DNA of 29,580 nucleotides from CAWBKV01 sp041946675 (GCA_041946675.1 JBHGAU010000035.1:1-29580); one strand, 5' to 3'. Numbered from the stretch's first letter, positions 15,504-24,779 are shown. The notes: a model not told the origin generated them from the sequence alone. Numbers and translations: made by a program.

Positions 15504-16316
15504 ATGATTTCGAGATCAGAGGTTGTAGGAGCAACTGTCTGCACTCTTCAGAAGGCTGAGACATCGCTTCCAAATTGGGTCCTGAAGCTTATCGAAAATG
15601 CCATGGAGAATGAGGCAAATTCTGTAGCAAGATCTCACCTTCAGTTTATGCTCGAGAACGTCCGCATAGCGGGAGATAAGAAGCTTCCCCTCTGCCAGGA
15701 TACGGGTCTGCCGATATTTCATTTAGAGGTTGGTCGAGATATAAGGCTAGACTTCGATTTGCGGGATGCTATCGCAGAGGGTGTAAAGATTGCCACAAAG
15801 GAAATTCCGCTAAGGCCCAACGTTGTTGATCCCTTGACCAGAAAGAATACTGGAGATAATATCGGCATCGGAATGCCTGACATAATTCTGGAATCAGTTG
15901 ATGGAGACAGCCTGAGGATCACGGCCTTTCCAAAGGGTGCGGGCTCTGAGAATATGAGCCTTGTAGGAATGCTAAATCCCGCAGATGATCCGTTTGAATT
16001 CATTCTAAAATCTGTAGCTGAGCAGGCAGCCAATGCATGCCCGCCGCTCTTTCTGGGCATTGGAATAGGAGGGACGTTTGATCTGGCTGCACGTCTGGCA
16101 AAGCGCGCTCTCTTCAATATGCCTGGATCATCTGATCTAGAACTCCAGCTTCTGAAAAGGATCAACGCTTTGGGGATCGGTCCAATGGGCCTGGGCGGGG
16201 ATACAACGGCTTTGGGCGTTAAGATTGAGACGGCATCCTGCCATACGGCATCGCTGCCTGTGGCAATAAATTTCCAGTGCTGGGCCAATAGAAGCGCAAC
16301 AGAGGTGATCCGATGA
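15504..16316 (+). CDS. fumA: Class I fumarate hydratase, alpha subunit
   Basis: A 270-residue large subunit of the two-subunit, oxygen-sensitive [4Fe-4S] fumarase (or the closely related tartrate dehydratase), which interconverts fumarate and malate. The three expected cluster cysteines are Cys64 (LPLCQDTGLP), Cys179 (NACPPLFLGIGIGG) and Cys259 (INFQCWANR). FPKGAGSENMS and GLGGDTTALGV are further family blocks. The stop overlaps the start of the beta subunit as ATGA, giving coupled translation. In methanogens fumarase serves the partial reductive citrate route to 2-oxoglutarate precursors. I favour fumarase over tartrate dehydratase on context. Confidence 0.92.
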   Translation: MISRSEVVGATVCTLQKAETSLPNWVLKLIENAMENEANSVARSHLQFMLENVRIAGDKKLPLCQDTGLPIFHLEVGRDIRLDFDLRDAIAEGVKIATKEIPLRPNVVDPLTRKNTGDNIGIGMPDIILESVDGDSLRITAFPKGAGSENMSLVGMLNPADDPFEFILKSVAEQAANACPPLFLGIGIGGTFDLAARLAKRALFNMPGSSDLELQLLKRINALGIGPMGLGGDTTALGVKIETASCHTASLPVAINFQCWANRSATEVIR

Positions 16317-16846
16317 TGGAATACAGGCTGAAGACGCCTTTCTCAAATGAGGATATAAAATCACTTCATGCTGGAGATATAGTATATCTCAGCGGCACTG
16401 TCTATACTGCGCGCGATAAGGCCCATGCTCTGCTTCGATCGAAGGGGAGCCCAATCTCCCTAGAAGGTGCGGCTCTTTACCATTGTGGGCCCTTAATTAA
16501 GAACGATCAGGTTCTATCTGCCGGCCCGACCACAAGCAGCAGAATGGCGCGCTACACGGAGGAGATCCTGAACCTTGGGGTTAAGGCAATAATAGGCAAG
16601 GGCGGCCTTCCTGGTGAACCCTTCAGAGGTAAAGCAGTATATTTGGCATATCCCGGAGGCTGTGGCGCTGCAGCTGCCAGACAGCTAAAGGTTAAGAAAG
16701 TACATTTACAGGAGCTAGGCATGGCCGAGGCTCTGTGGGAGTTCGGGGCCGAGAACCTTGGGCCGATGATTGTTGCCATCGATTCCTATGGGCATGATAT
16801 CTATAGGGATGTGAGAGCATCAGTCCAGAGTCGCCTGAAATGCTAA
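16313..16846 (+). CDS. fumB: Class I fumarate hydratase, beta subunit
   Basis: A 177-residue small subunit. The N-terminal block LHAGDIVYLSGTVYTARDKAHALL and GAALYHCGPL are characteristic, as are AGPTTSSRMARYTEEIL and the catalytic-domain IGKGGLPGEPFRGKAVYLAYPGGCGA. It corresponds to the C-terminal domain of the single-chain bacterial FumA. It starts within the fumA stop codon and ends 7 bp inside the next gene, so the four genes from 14757 to 17475 look like one operon. Confidence 0.92.
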   Translation: MMEYRLKTPFSNEDIKSLHAGDIVYLSGTVYTARDKAHALLRSKGSPISLEGAALYHCGPLIKNDQVLSAGPTTSSRMARYTEEILNLGVKAIIGKGGLPGEPFRGKAVYLAYPGGCGAAAARQLKVKKVHLQELGMAEALWEFGAENLGPMIVAIDSYGHDIYRDVRASVQSRLKC

Positions 16847-17475
16847 AGCGCGCTGCAGATGATGTACGCCACCTTTTGGGTCGCGGCTACCCGAAGGAGT
16901 CTGCGATACGTTTTGTCGCCGATCATTACAGGCTGCCTGAGTGGCAGAGATACGCTTTAGTAAGAGTCATAATACCTTCAGCGCAGGCATCCTCCCGCAA
17001 GGCAAAGCTTGTCTCTCCGGGAGCATTGAATAGAAAAGAGATTCTGATAGACGGCTACAATGTCCTGATAACAGTCGAGAGCATCCTTGAAGGTTGCCCT
17101 GTTTATTTATGCGATGATAGGCTGCTGCGCGATATTAGAGGTATTTTCAGAAAATATAGGCCGTCCGAGATCACCGATCAGGCACTTTCTGAGATCATCG
17201 ATCTTCTGGCTTCTGTTGAACCAGCCCGGGTCGAGTTCTTGCTTGACCAGCAGATATCCATGAGCGGCAGCTTAGCGTCGCATATTCGAGAGATGATGTC
17301 AGTTCGAGAGATTCCTGGAACGGCAAGAACCGAAATGAATGTGGACCATAATCTCAAGATTGCAAAGGAAATTGTTGCAACAAGTGATGGAAATGTGATA
17401 GATAAGGTGTGCTTTGTGGTGGATATTCCGATGGAAATTGCAAGAAGAAAGATGATTGAGCCATTGATTGTGTAA
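16840..17475 (+). CDS. DUF434-containing protein with PIN-like second domain
   Basis: The protein has 211 residues. The first 50 (RAADDVRHLLGRGYPKESAIRFVADHYRLPEWQRYALVR) form the small DUF434 helical domain. The rest, from KEILIDGYNVLITVESILEG, looks like the PIN/NYN-type domain (DUF5616) that follows it in archaea and bacteria; the acidic residues in LIDGYN, CDDRLLRD and MNVDHN could form a metal site. Nuclease activity is suggested by the fold but unproven. It overlaps fumB by 7 bp and ends the operon. Confidence 0.8.
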   Translation: MLKRAADDVRHLLGRGYPKESAIRFVADHYRLPEWQRYALVRVIIPSAQASSRKAKLVSPGALNRKEILIDGYNVLITVESILEGCPVYLCDDRLLRDIRGIFRKYRPSEITDQALSEIIDLLASVEPARVEFLLDQQISMSGSLASHIREMMSVREIPGTARTEMNVDHNLKIAKEIVATSDGNVIDKVCFVVDIPMEIARRKMIEPLIV

Positions 17476-18042
17476 TAAAACTAATGGTTATTCTGGCGCG
17501 CTCAGTCGCCGTGCAGGCTACCCCTAGCCCCTCTACGGGGGAAGTTTTCAGAAAACGATAGTTAATAAGGCTGACGAGAACAAGAGAAATGGATTGTGGC
17601 CAAAAGATGAAATGATCGCCCTGAAGTAAACCAATCGTATTTTGGGCGCTGCTGACCAATACAACCAAGATAACAAAACGAGGAGACAAGCAATCAATCA
17701 ACTTGCAGTCTCTTCTCATATAAACCATCCCGGAGGGCGTTAGCCCGTCGCGGCGACTCTCGCAACAGCCCCGTAACCATTAGCGCGGGAGCGAAGCGAC
17801 TCGCGGGCGCCCTGGAATTAGAGCGGTGCAAGGTTGACTAAGACTTGGGCTTTCCCCAGATGACAAAATTTGATCCTTTATGAATCCAAGCTTTTTATGG
17901 CTTAAACTTTCAGGTGCTAGTATAATGTTATAATGTCTGGTATTATATATCGCTCAGAGCCTTCGGGATTCCTCTCGCAACTGCCCAAGAACCGGATTCA
18001 GGAAATTTCCATATCAGGGATACTTATTTCATCAAAGACCCA
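17476..18042. other. Intergenic region between the fumarase operon and glycogen phosphorylase
   Basis: These 567 bp contain no convincing gene. A short hairpin CCCC-TCTAC-GGGG lies near 17527-17540, and the GC-rich hairpin cluster at 17731-17816 is listed separately. The last 200 bp before the glycogen phosphorylase stop are AT-rich without clear signals. A minus-strand frame across the left part is antisense to the end of the DUF434 gene and looks random. Confidence 0.5.
17731..17816. other. GC-rich cluster of hairpins, possible structured RNA or element remnant
   Basis: The following can fold in order: GGGC-GTTA-GCCC (17735-17746), GTCG-CGG-CGAC (17747-17757), a longer imperfect hairpin in GCGGGAGCGAAGCGACTCGC (about 17785-17804), and the palindrome GGGCGCCC (17805-17812). 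GGGCG near the left end can also pair with CGCCC at the right end to close the whole. The surroundings are AT-rich, so the GC block stands out. Its identity is unknown. Confidence 0.35.
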
Positions 18043-20559
18043 TCAACGCAGCCACAAAATGTGTGTTTCTTCCTGAGGAATGAATGCCTCCGGATGATAC
18101 GGCACAATTCGAGGGGTAAAGTCATTAGCCGACCGCTCAGTCGATATATTTGCGCTGTATAGAAATCCGTTAACTGCACCTGCTATTGGCTCCATGCGGT
18201 TCATTGCAATCTTCGTAGGCTCTTGTTCCAGATTGGACAGCGGATCGGCATAGAGCTCCACATGCACATCTGTAGGAGACAGATCGCCAAGGTATACCTC
18301 GACACGGAAACTCAAGGCCTCATTCTCCTTGCTGACAGTCAGTCGGCCAAAGCGGAGATCCTTCCAGTTCTCAATAATCCGCTCCTGCCACTCAGCCAGC
18401 TCCCGGGCCAGTCTAGCGCCGTCTGCTGTTCTGCGGCGGTAGGCATCTGTCGCTGGCTGATAGATCTTCTCCACATACTCCCGCATCATTCTAGTGCTGC
18501 TGTAGCGCGGAGTAAGATTAGCCATGCTGGCTCTGACCTTGGCAACCCAGCAGACTGATATTCCTTTCTCATCCCGGCTGTAGAACAGGGGAATGACCTG
18601 CTCCTCAAGCAGACGGTAGAGCTGATCGGCCTCTTTATCATCCCAATCAGGCTCATTATGCTCCCTATCATCACCCAGGCACCATCCCACCTGTGGATCA
18701 TAGGCTTCATCCCACCAACCATCCAGGCTGGAAAGATTCAGACCTCCATTAACCAGCACCTTCATGCCGCTTGTGCCGCAGGCCTCGTTGGGGCGGCGAG
18801 GTGTGTTGATCCAAACATCGACCCCAGGCAGGAGGTGCTGTGCCAGATCGATATCATAGTCCTCCAGGAAAACCACTCGACCGGATAGCTTCGGCCGAGA
18901 GGCAAAATTTGCCATTTGCTTCACCATCTCTTTGCCGATGGTATCGGCGGGATGGGCCTTTGCTGCCATCACCAATTGCGCAGGTCGCTCACGGTTGGTC
19001 AAAATCCTGGTCAGCCTCTGCTCGTCTTTAAGCAGCAAGTTGGTGCGCTTATAAGCAGTAGCCCTTCTGGCAAAACCTATAGTAAGGATATTGGGATCCA
19101 AAATGTGCCTAGTTACTTTTAGAGCTTCTGGAGATGCTCCATGCTCCTGAAGCTGGCGGGTATAACGCCTGCGGATATATTTCACCAGGTCATGGCGGGC
19201 TTCCATTCTGAAGAACCATATATCCGAATCATTGAGCCCCGAGATGCTCTCTCCCGAAATATCGATAAAATCCGGGCCGCAATTTTTCGGACATGTTCTA
19301 GCCCACAGGTGCTGTGCTACGGGAGAATCCCAGGTAGGAATATGAACCCCGTTGGTCACATATCCAACCGGCACCTCTCGCTCAGGCCATCGAGGATAGC
19401 GAGATTGAAATATCTTCCTGCTAATACGGCTGTGTAGACGGCTTACTCCGTTCACATAGCCGCATCCTCTAAGGGCTAGTAGAGCGATAATAAACTGCCC
19501 ATCCTCATCCGCGTGAATCTTTGTTTTTGCTCCCATGGATATCAGGTCATCATAAGAGAGGCCCATCCTATCGGCATAATACTTGGCATATTTCATCACC
19601 AGATCCCGGTTGAAATGATCAAATCCTGCCTCAACAGGGGTATGGGTGGTGAAGACATTTCCTGCTCTCGTTGCCCAGAGCGCAACCGGCAGAGAGCAGC
19701 CGGTCTCCCGCATAAAGCTATAAGCCCTGGCCATGACCAGGAAAGCTGCATGGCCTTCGTTCAAATGACAGACCTCAGGTTCAATTCCCATCTTCTTCAG
19801 TGCACGCCAGCCGCCGATGCCAAGCACTATCTCTTGGATCAGCCGTCGCTCTTCTCCCGGGGCATATAGGTTGGAAGTGATCGCTCTATCCCAAGGGCTA
19901 TTCATCGGATCATTAGAATCAAGGAGATAAAGATTCACCCTGCACACATTGGCCCGCCAGATTCGTAAAAGCAGAGGCCTTCCAGGAAGGTTGATCTTGA
20001 CTATAAGCCTGCCTCCATCCTTATCCCTGACAGGCTCAAGCGGAAGAGTGTCCGGGTCGTTATAAGGGAATGCCTCCACTTGCGATCCATCTTGTGCCAA
20101 GACCTGACGGAAGTAGCCCTGCTGGTAGAGCAGTCCAATCCCGGTGATTGGGACTCCCAGGTCGCTGGCGGTCTTGAGATGATCCCCTGCCAGGATGCCC
20201 AGGCCTCCGGAGTATATAGGCAGAGCCTCGGAGAGACCGAACTCCATGCTGAAATAAGCGATAGAGCGAATATTGTGATGCCTTTCAAACCAGCCAGGCT
20301 CTTTCAAGAGCTCGGATCTTCTCTCTTGCCAGGACCGTATCTCATTCTTGAGGCTTTCGTCCAACGAAGCCTCTTTGAGCCTGCTTTGGGAGACGTTCTG
20401 CAGGATTAGATAGGGATTCTTGGTCTTCTCCCAGGTCTCGGCATCGAGCAGCTCCCAGATCTTATCGGTTGTCTGCCTGACTGTCCAACGCAGATCCAAA
20501 GCCAAATCTATGAGGCTCTCCAGCCCTGATGGTAGATCTAAATCAGAACGAAATTTCAT
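18043..20559 (-). CDS. glgP: Alpha-glucan (glycogen) phosphorylase
   Basis: The 838-residue enzyme cleaves alpha-1,4-glucan with phosphate to glucose 1-phosphate. It belongs to the compact family shared by archaea and bacteria such as Thermotoga: IAYFSMEFGLSEALPIYSGGLGILAGDHLK near 95-125 and VCHLNEGHAAFLVMAR near 260. The PLP lysine is about Lys600 in EACGTSGMKVLVNGGLNLSSLDGWWDEAY. The N-terminal 90 residues are the family's extra helical domain. It is a single gene, divergent from the second hisF over 115 bp. Methanothrix-type methanogens store glycogen, so it probably mobilises that reserve. Confidence 0.93.
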   Translation of the reverse strand: MKFRSDLDLPSGLESLIDLALDLRWTVRQTTDKIWELLDAETWEKTKNPYLILQNVSQSRLKEASLDESLKNEIRSWQERRSELLKEPGWFERHHNIRSIAYFSMEFGLSEALPIYSGGLGILAGDHLKTASDLGVPITGIGLLYQQGYFRQVLAQDGSQVEAFPYNDPDTLPLEPVRDKDGGRLIVKINLPGRPLLLRIWRANVCRVNLYLLDSNDPMNSPWDRAITSNLYAPGEERRLIQEIVLGIGGWRALKKMGIEPEVCHLNEGHAAFLVMARAYSFMRETGCSLPVALWATRAGNVFTTHTPVEAGFDHFNRDLVMKYAKYYADRMGLSYDDLISMGAKTKIHADEDGQFIIALLALRGCGYVNGVSRLHSRISRKIFQSRYPRWPEREVPVGYVTNGVHIPTWDSPVAQHLWARTCPKNCGPDFIDISGESISGLNDSDIWFFRMEARHDLVKYIRRRYTRQLQEHGASPEALKVTRHILDPNILTIGFARRATAYKRTNLLLKDEQRLTRILTNRERPAQLVMAAKAHPADTIGKEMVKQMANFASRPKLSGRVVFLEDYDIDLAQHLLPGVDVWINTPRRPNEACGTSGMKVLVNGGLNLSSLDGWWDEAYDPQVGWCLGDDREHNEPDWDDKEADQLYRLLEEQVIPLFYSRDEKGISVCWVAKVRASMANLTPRYSSTRMMREYVEKIYQPATDAYRRRTADGARLARELAEWQERIIENWKDLRFGRLTVSKENEALSFRVEVYLGDLSPTDVHVELYADPLSNLEQEPTKIAMNRMEPIAGAVNGFLYSANISTERSANDFTPRIVPYHPEAFIPQEETHILWLR

Positions 20560-20674
20560 AAGGCTCCCTCAGGCCAAACCAGCATCTAATATTGCAGGAC
20601 AGCGTTGATTGATAACTCTATCGGCATATATTCTATTAGCAAACCTTTTACGCCTGGGAGCCTTTTGTGCAGGC

Positions 20675-21508
20675 ATGAAAGATTACGCAAAGATTGTTCC
20701 CTGTCTCGATGTTAAAACCGTGGACGGCATACCATCGGTGGTAAAAGGCGTCAACTTCGTTGATCTAAAGCGCCAAGGCAATCCTGTGGAGTTTGCTAAA
20801 CGCTATCAAGATCAAGGGGCAGATGAGCTGGTCTTCCTGGACATCACCGCCTCGCATGAGGGAAGGAAGACCATGGTAGAGGTGGCCAGAGAGGTTGCGG
20901 ACGTGACGGATATACCCTTCACTGTGGGCGGAGGTATCGCAACCATCAACGGCATAAACGAGCTCCTGGATGCAGGGGCAGACAAGGTAGGCATAAACAC
21001 GGCTGCAGTTAAAAACCCCGATTTCGTCAAGGAAGCATCGAAAGCCTTTGGAAGTGAAAGGATCACAGTGGCTGTGGATGCCAGGCGAAACACTGAGATC
21101 ATGCCAGGCGTAAACGTTTATAATTTAGAGGATGGTACTAATGCCTGGTTCGAGCTTGTAATTTATGGAGGACGGAAGCCTGTCGGGATCGATGCCATCG
21201 ACTGGTGCAGGAAGATGGAGAGTATGGGCGCGGGAGAGATCCTGCCCACGAGCATGGATCGAGATGGGACCAATATAGGCTACGATCTTCCGCTGACAAA
21301 AGCAGTCTGTGACGCAGTGACGATACCTGTAACAGCTAGCGGAGGGGCATCTAATCCCGAGCATATTCTTGATGCCTTCAAGATAGCCAATGCAGATGCC
21401 GCTTTGGCAGCAGGCATGTTCCATAGAAGAGAATATACTGTAGGCCAGGTCAAGGAATACCTGAAATCTAAGGGGATTAAAGTAAATCTTAGACAATCCA
21501 ATAAATAG
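20675..21508 (+). CDS. hisF: HisF-type cyclase (copy 2)
   Basis: The second imidazole glycerol phosphate synthase cyclase-like protein has 277 residues from ATG 20675 (MKDYAKIVPCLDVKT). The upstream TTG frame is not needed, and a TATA-like GCATATATTC lies about 45 bp before the ATG. Both catalytic aspartates are kept (VPCLDV and VAVDARR), with gate residues Glu (DELVFLDI), Lys (GADKVGINT) and Glu (GAGEIL). The usual gate Arg near the N-terminus is Lys, and the usual LLTS after it reads LPTS. No hisH is adjacent. It could be a redundant histidine enzyme or a specialised paralogue; similar HisH/HisF pairs act in some sugar amidation pathways, but no such partner is seen here. Confidence 0.85.
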   Translation: MKDYAKIVPCLDVKTVDGIPSVVKGVNFVDLKRQGNPVEFAKRYQDQGADELVFLDITASHEGRKTMVEVAREVADVTDIPFTVGGGIATINGINELLDAGADKVGINTAAVKNPDFVKEASKAFGSERITVAVDARRNTEIMPGVNVYNLEDGTNAWFELVIYGGRKPVGIDAIDWCRKMESMGAGEILPTSMDRDGTNIGYDLPLTKAVCDAVTIPVTASGGASNPEHILDAFKIANADAALAAGMFHRREYTVGQVKEYLKSKGIKVNLRQSNK

Positions 21509-21595
21509 GGGCGCCCTGATATCAAATGCCCTAAATTTTCCTAAACACAGTATCATCCACTCCCAGAGTGCAAGAATAAAGGTTTCCGCAAGGGT

Positions 21596-24202
21596 TCACG
21601 AGTAAACAATGGGCATTTTGCCATTCATCCCCCATTTGATAAGCTTGCTCTGGAGTTCCTCCAGCTGTATGGGCTTGCTTATATAATCATCCATCCCAGC
21701 ATCAAGACATCTATCCATATCGCCTTTAAGGGCAAATGCTGTCATTGCAATGATCTTCGGCCTGTCGCTCCGCTCGTGTATCCTCTTGGCAGCTTCAAGA
21801 CCGTCCATCTCCGGCATCTGGACGTCCATGAGAATTATATCATAAGACTGACGTTCCAGTGCAGACAATACTTCCTTTCCATTCGTTGCTATATCCGCTG
21901 TATAGCCGATCTTCTTGAGCATTTGCAGAGCTACTTTCCGGTTAACCGGGTTATCCTCGGCCAGTAATATGCGCACGGCATGCTGATCCATCAGCGGCGA
22001 CAAAATCAAAGATTTGTGATCATGCTTCATGGCATCAATTTGATCCTGAGTTGCCTCCTCTGTAATCATTGTGAAGTGGAATACCGATCCTTTGCCGACT
22101 TCCGATTCGACCCAAATCTTTCCGTCCATCAATTCAACCAATCTCTTGCTTATGGCCAGCCCAAGGCCTGTACCTCCGTATCTCCGTGTAATTGATGGAT
22201 CCACCTGGCTAAAGGACTGGAATAATTCGCTCATCTTCTCTTGAGGTATTCCTATTCCGGTATCCCTGATGGCATAATGGATTTCGTAGTCTCTGCCACT
22301 GTGCTTTTGGCTGGCTACTGATATTGCTACTTCTCCCTTATCCGTAAATTTAACGGCGTTATTGAGGAGATTGACCAAGATCTGACGGAGTCTTGTAAGG
22401 TCGCCCACGATAAACTCCGGAGTGCCTGGATCTATAATTAAAGCCAAATTAATTCCCTTTTCAGAAGCCTTTGGAGCTATGAGGTCAAGTGATTCCTTAA
22501 TGCATATTCTAAGGTTGAAGGGCTGCTGTTCCAATTCCATTTTTCCAAGATCGATCTTTGAGAAATCCAGGATATCATTTATCACTGACAGCAAATAGTT
22601 TCCACTGTTTCTAATAGTCTCCAGATAGTCTCTCTGCTCCTGGTCTAATTCTGTTTGAAGAAGCAGCCCAGTAAGGCCAATAACTGCATTTAAAGGCGTT
22701 CGAATCTCATGGCTCATGTTTGCCAGGAAATCCGATTTAGCTCTTGATGCAGATTCTGCCATGTCCTTTGCCTTTCTGAGATTATCTTCCGCATGTCTGC
22801 TCTCTGTGATATCTTTGGAAAATATTGCTATCTTAGTAACCCTGCCCTCTTGATTAAAGATTGGAAGAATCGAGTTATTGAAATATCTTCCATCCCTCTC
22901 ATCTTCAAATTGAATTGGTTTGCCCGACTTGATGACATTTTCCATGGATTCCTTTCTCTTCTGACGGACCTCCGGCGAAAATAGATCAAATGCATAAGTA
23001 CCCTTAAGATTCTCGATATTCTTTCCAAGACCGCGTGCCCCTGCTTCGCTTAGCGCAAGAAACCTGCCCATTTCATCCAGAAGATATGCGGCATCCAAAG
23101 GCGCATTCAGCAGGGTCAATGCAGTCTCCTCGCTCTCTTTGATCCGGATCTCTGCTTTCTTGCGAGATGTGATGTCCTGAATCAGCAAGATCCGGGCCCT
23201 CAGGTCGCCGCGCATTCCTAAGATCGGAGATACGCTGAGATTGTAATACCGATTATCTCTCTCAGCCAATACTTCTTTTTCCATATGGGCTTCAACTTGA
23301 CCGCTGGGTGACTCCAAGAGGTTATCTAACGGTACTAAGAGCGTTGAAAGAAGATTGGTTGCAGGCTGCCCAATCGATTGATTGAGGCAAAGACCAGTCA
23401 TATTAAGGGCGGCAGAGTTCATATCTAAAATGCGATTATTTCCGTCTAGGACGATGATGCCCTCAGGCATATTTTCTATTACAATATCTCTTGCTACAGG
23501 CATTATATCTAGAAGACCGAAATAAAATAATCCTATGGCTGCGGCTACACCGGTGAATAGGAAGGCCAATGGGGTAGTATCTAAATATGAAACGGGATGC
23601 CATCCCATCATGTACGCCAGGTTGGTAGTCCATGGGATCAAAGCTCCTATTAGTAGAACCAATGCCTGTTTTCTATAGAGCCTTGGCGAGTGGATAAATG
23701 CCTCAATTACCAATAATGTGGCGATGAAGACGAGAATATAGGAATAGGCTACATTAACCCAATACCATTGTCCTCGAACGATTTCAAGGATTGGATATCC
23801 CTGGCTAAAATCGACCCACGCATCCTTATAGATCAGGCTATGATAATCTTTCGTCCAGACTAATACCATGGTTATGACGGGCATTATTATCAGGATACCC
23901 AATCTTTTCAGGGAAAGCCAGGATTCGTGACCTGAAAATTCGAGAGAGAGTGCGAGCCATGCAACGGGCAAAAGTGTTATGCCTATATACTCTATGTCCG
24001 TGAGGAATAGTTTTAGATGGAGTTCATTTGAGCTGAGCTCCAGAGCATATGCAATCGACCATATGGCAATAGCAAGCATCAGAAATGTCAAAGCAAATAT
24101 TCCAGACTTTTTCCTATGGTACCATGAATAAAGAGCAATGGCTAACGAAATTGCCGCAGAGGCAAGCAATGGGAAGAAGTATGGAGTAATTTGCCAGCTC
24201 AT
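21596..24202 (-). CDS. Hybrid sensor histidine kinase with 7TM, two PAS and receiver domains
   Basis: An 868-residue membrane signalling protein. In order: seven hydrophobic helices (about 1-225, His-kinase N-terminal 7TM type); PAS 1 (about 235-345, NMPEGIIVLDGNNRILDMN); PAS 2 (about 360-475); a dimerisation domain with phospho-accepting His498 (MSHEIRTPLN); an ATPase domain with an N-box around 615 (LLNNAVKF), DTGIGIP and GTGLGLA; and a C-terminal receiver with Asp749/Asp750 region (AEDNPVN), phospho-acceptor Asp793 (ILMDVQMP) and Lys843. All catalytic residues are intact. No output domain is attached, so phosphate must pass to another protein. It has its own TATA-like box (TTTATAAGG) about 30 bp upstream. 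The ligand is unknown. Confidence 0.9.
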   Translation of the reverse strand: MSWQITPYFFPLLASAAISLAIALYSWYHRKKSGIFALTFLMLAIAIWSIAYALELSSNELHLKLFLTDIEYIGITLLPVAWLALSLEFSGHESWLSLKRLGILIIMPVITMVLVWTKDYHSLIYKDAWVDFSQGYPILEIVRGQWYWVNVAYSYILVFIATLLVIEAFIHSPRLYRKQALVLLIGALIPWTTNLAYMMGWHPVSYLDTTPLAFLFTGVAAAIGLFYFGLLDIMPVARDIVIENMPEGIIVLDGNNRILDMNSAALNMTGLCLNQSIGQPATNLLSTLLVPLDNLLESPSGQVEAHMEKEVLAERDNRYYNLSVSPILGMRGDLRARILLIQDITSRKKAEIRIKESEETALTLLNAPLDAAYLLDEMGRFLALSEAGARGLGKNIENLKGTYAFDLFSPEVRQKRKESMENVIKSGKPIQFEDERDGRYFNNSILPIFNQEGRVTKIAIFSKDITESRHAEDNLRKAKDMAESASRAKSDFLANMSHEIRTPLNAVIGLTGLLLQTELDQEQRDYLETIRNSGNYLLSVINDILDFSKIDLGKMELEQQPFNLRICIKESLDLIAPKASEKGINLALIIDPGTPEFIVGDLTRLRQILVNLLNNAVKFTDKGEVAISVASQKHSGRDYEIHYAIRDTGIGIPQEKMSELFQSFSQVDPSITRRYGGTGLGLAISKRLVELMDGKIWVESEVGKGSVFHFTMITEEATQDQIDAMKHDHKSLILSPLMDQHAVRILLAEDNPVNRKVALQMLKKIGYTADIATNGKEVLSALERQSYDIILMDVQMPEMDGLEAAKRIHERSDRPKIIAMTAFALKGDMDRCLDAGMDDYISKPIQLEELQSKLIKWGMNGKMPIVYS

Positions 24203-24296
24203 ATCTTACGTTCAGCAACTTCTGTCCTTATAAATTATGCTCTCAACATATTTGAAATAGTTTCAATTTTTATATTTATCCATAAAATTAAAATTT

Positions 24297-24734
24297 TTAA
24301 TCCAGCTGAGAAGCGCAATGGTAGCATTTGATGGCAGCTAGCGGTATGTCGTCCTTGGCACAAAACGGGCAGACTTTGGTTTTTGCAGGGATCGGCATAG
24401 GTGGCACCAATTTATTGACCTGCTGCACTAACAGGAATATTGCCAGGGAAATTATCAGGAAGTTTATGACTGTATTGAGAAATAGCCCGTAGTTTAAAGT
24501 GGGCGCGCCTGCTGCCTTTGCTATGGCCAGCGAGGCATAGCTTCGGCCATTAAGCGGTATAAATAAGTTGGTGAAATCTACCCTGCCGATCAGAAGTCCA
24601 AGAGGCGGCATTATCATATCATTTACAAGGGAGTTGACTATGCTGCTGAAGGCCCCACCCATTATGAAGCCTATTGCCAGATCAAGAACATTGCCCCTCA
24701 TCGCGAATTTCTTGAATTCGTTGATAAACCCCAC
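24297..24734 (-). CDS. mscL: Large-conductance mechanosensitive channel MscL with zinc-ribbon tail
   Basis: A 145-residue membrane channel that opens under membrane tension to release solutes. The N-terminal signature EFKKFAMRGNVLDLAIGFIMGGAFSSIVNSLVNDMIMPPLG (first helix and first transmembrane segment) is typical, and the second membrane helix is FLNTVINFLIISLAIFLLVQQV. The tail ends in CPFCAKDDIPLAAIKCYHC, two C-x2-C pairs of a small zinc ribbon, in place of the usual short charged helix. I chose GTG 24734 (MGFINEFKKF), which matches the family start and has GGTG 6 nt upstream; GTG 24743 is an alternative. It has its own promoter-like GATATAAAAAG at about 24768-24778. Confidence 0.88.
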   Translation of the reverse strand: MGFINEFKKFAMRGNVLDLAIGFIMGGAFSSIVNSLVNDMIMPPLGLLIGRVDFTNLFIPLNGRSYASLAIAKAAGAPTLNYGLFLNTVINFLIISLAIFLLVQQVNKLVPPMPIPAKTKVCPFCAKDDIPLAAIKCYHCASQLD

Positions 24735-24779
24735 AATGATCACCGAGCGATCGCTATAATAATAGTTGATATAAAAAGA

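Noticed and set aside
17354..17728. Minus-strand ORF of 124 codons with hydrophobic stretches
   Set aside because: It lies partly antisense to the DUF434 gene, has no ribosome site and resembles no family.
20609..20674. Upstream TTG start adding 22 residues to the second HisF
   Set aside because: The added part contains the promoter TATA-like box, and the family starts at MKDYAKIVPCLD.
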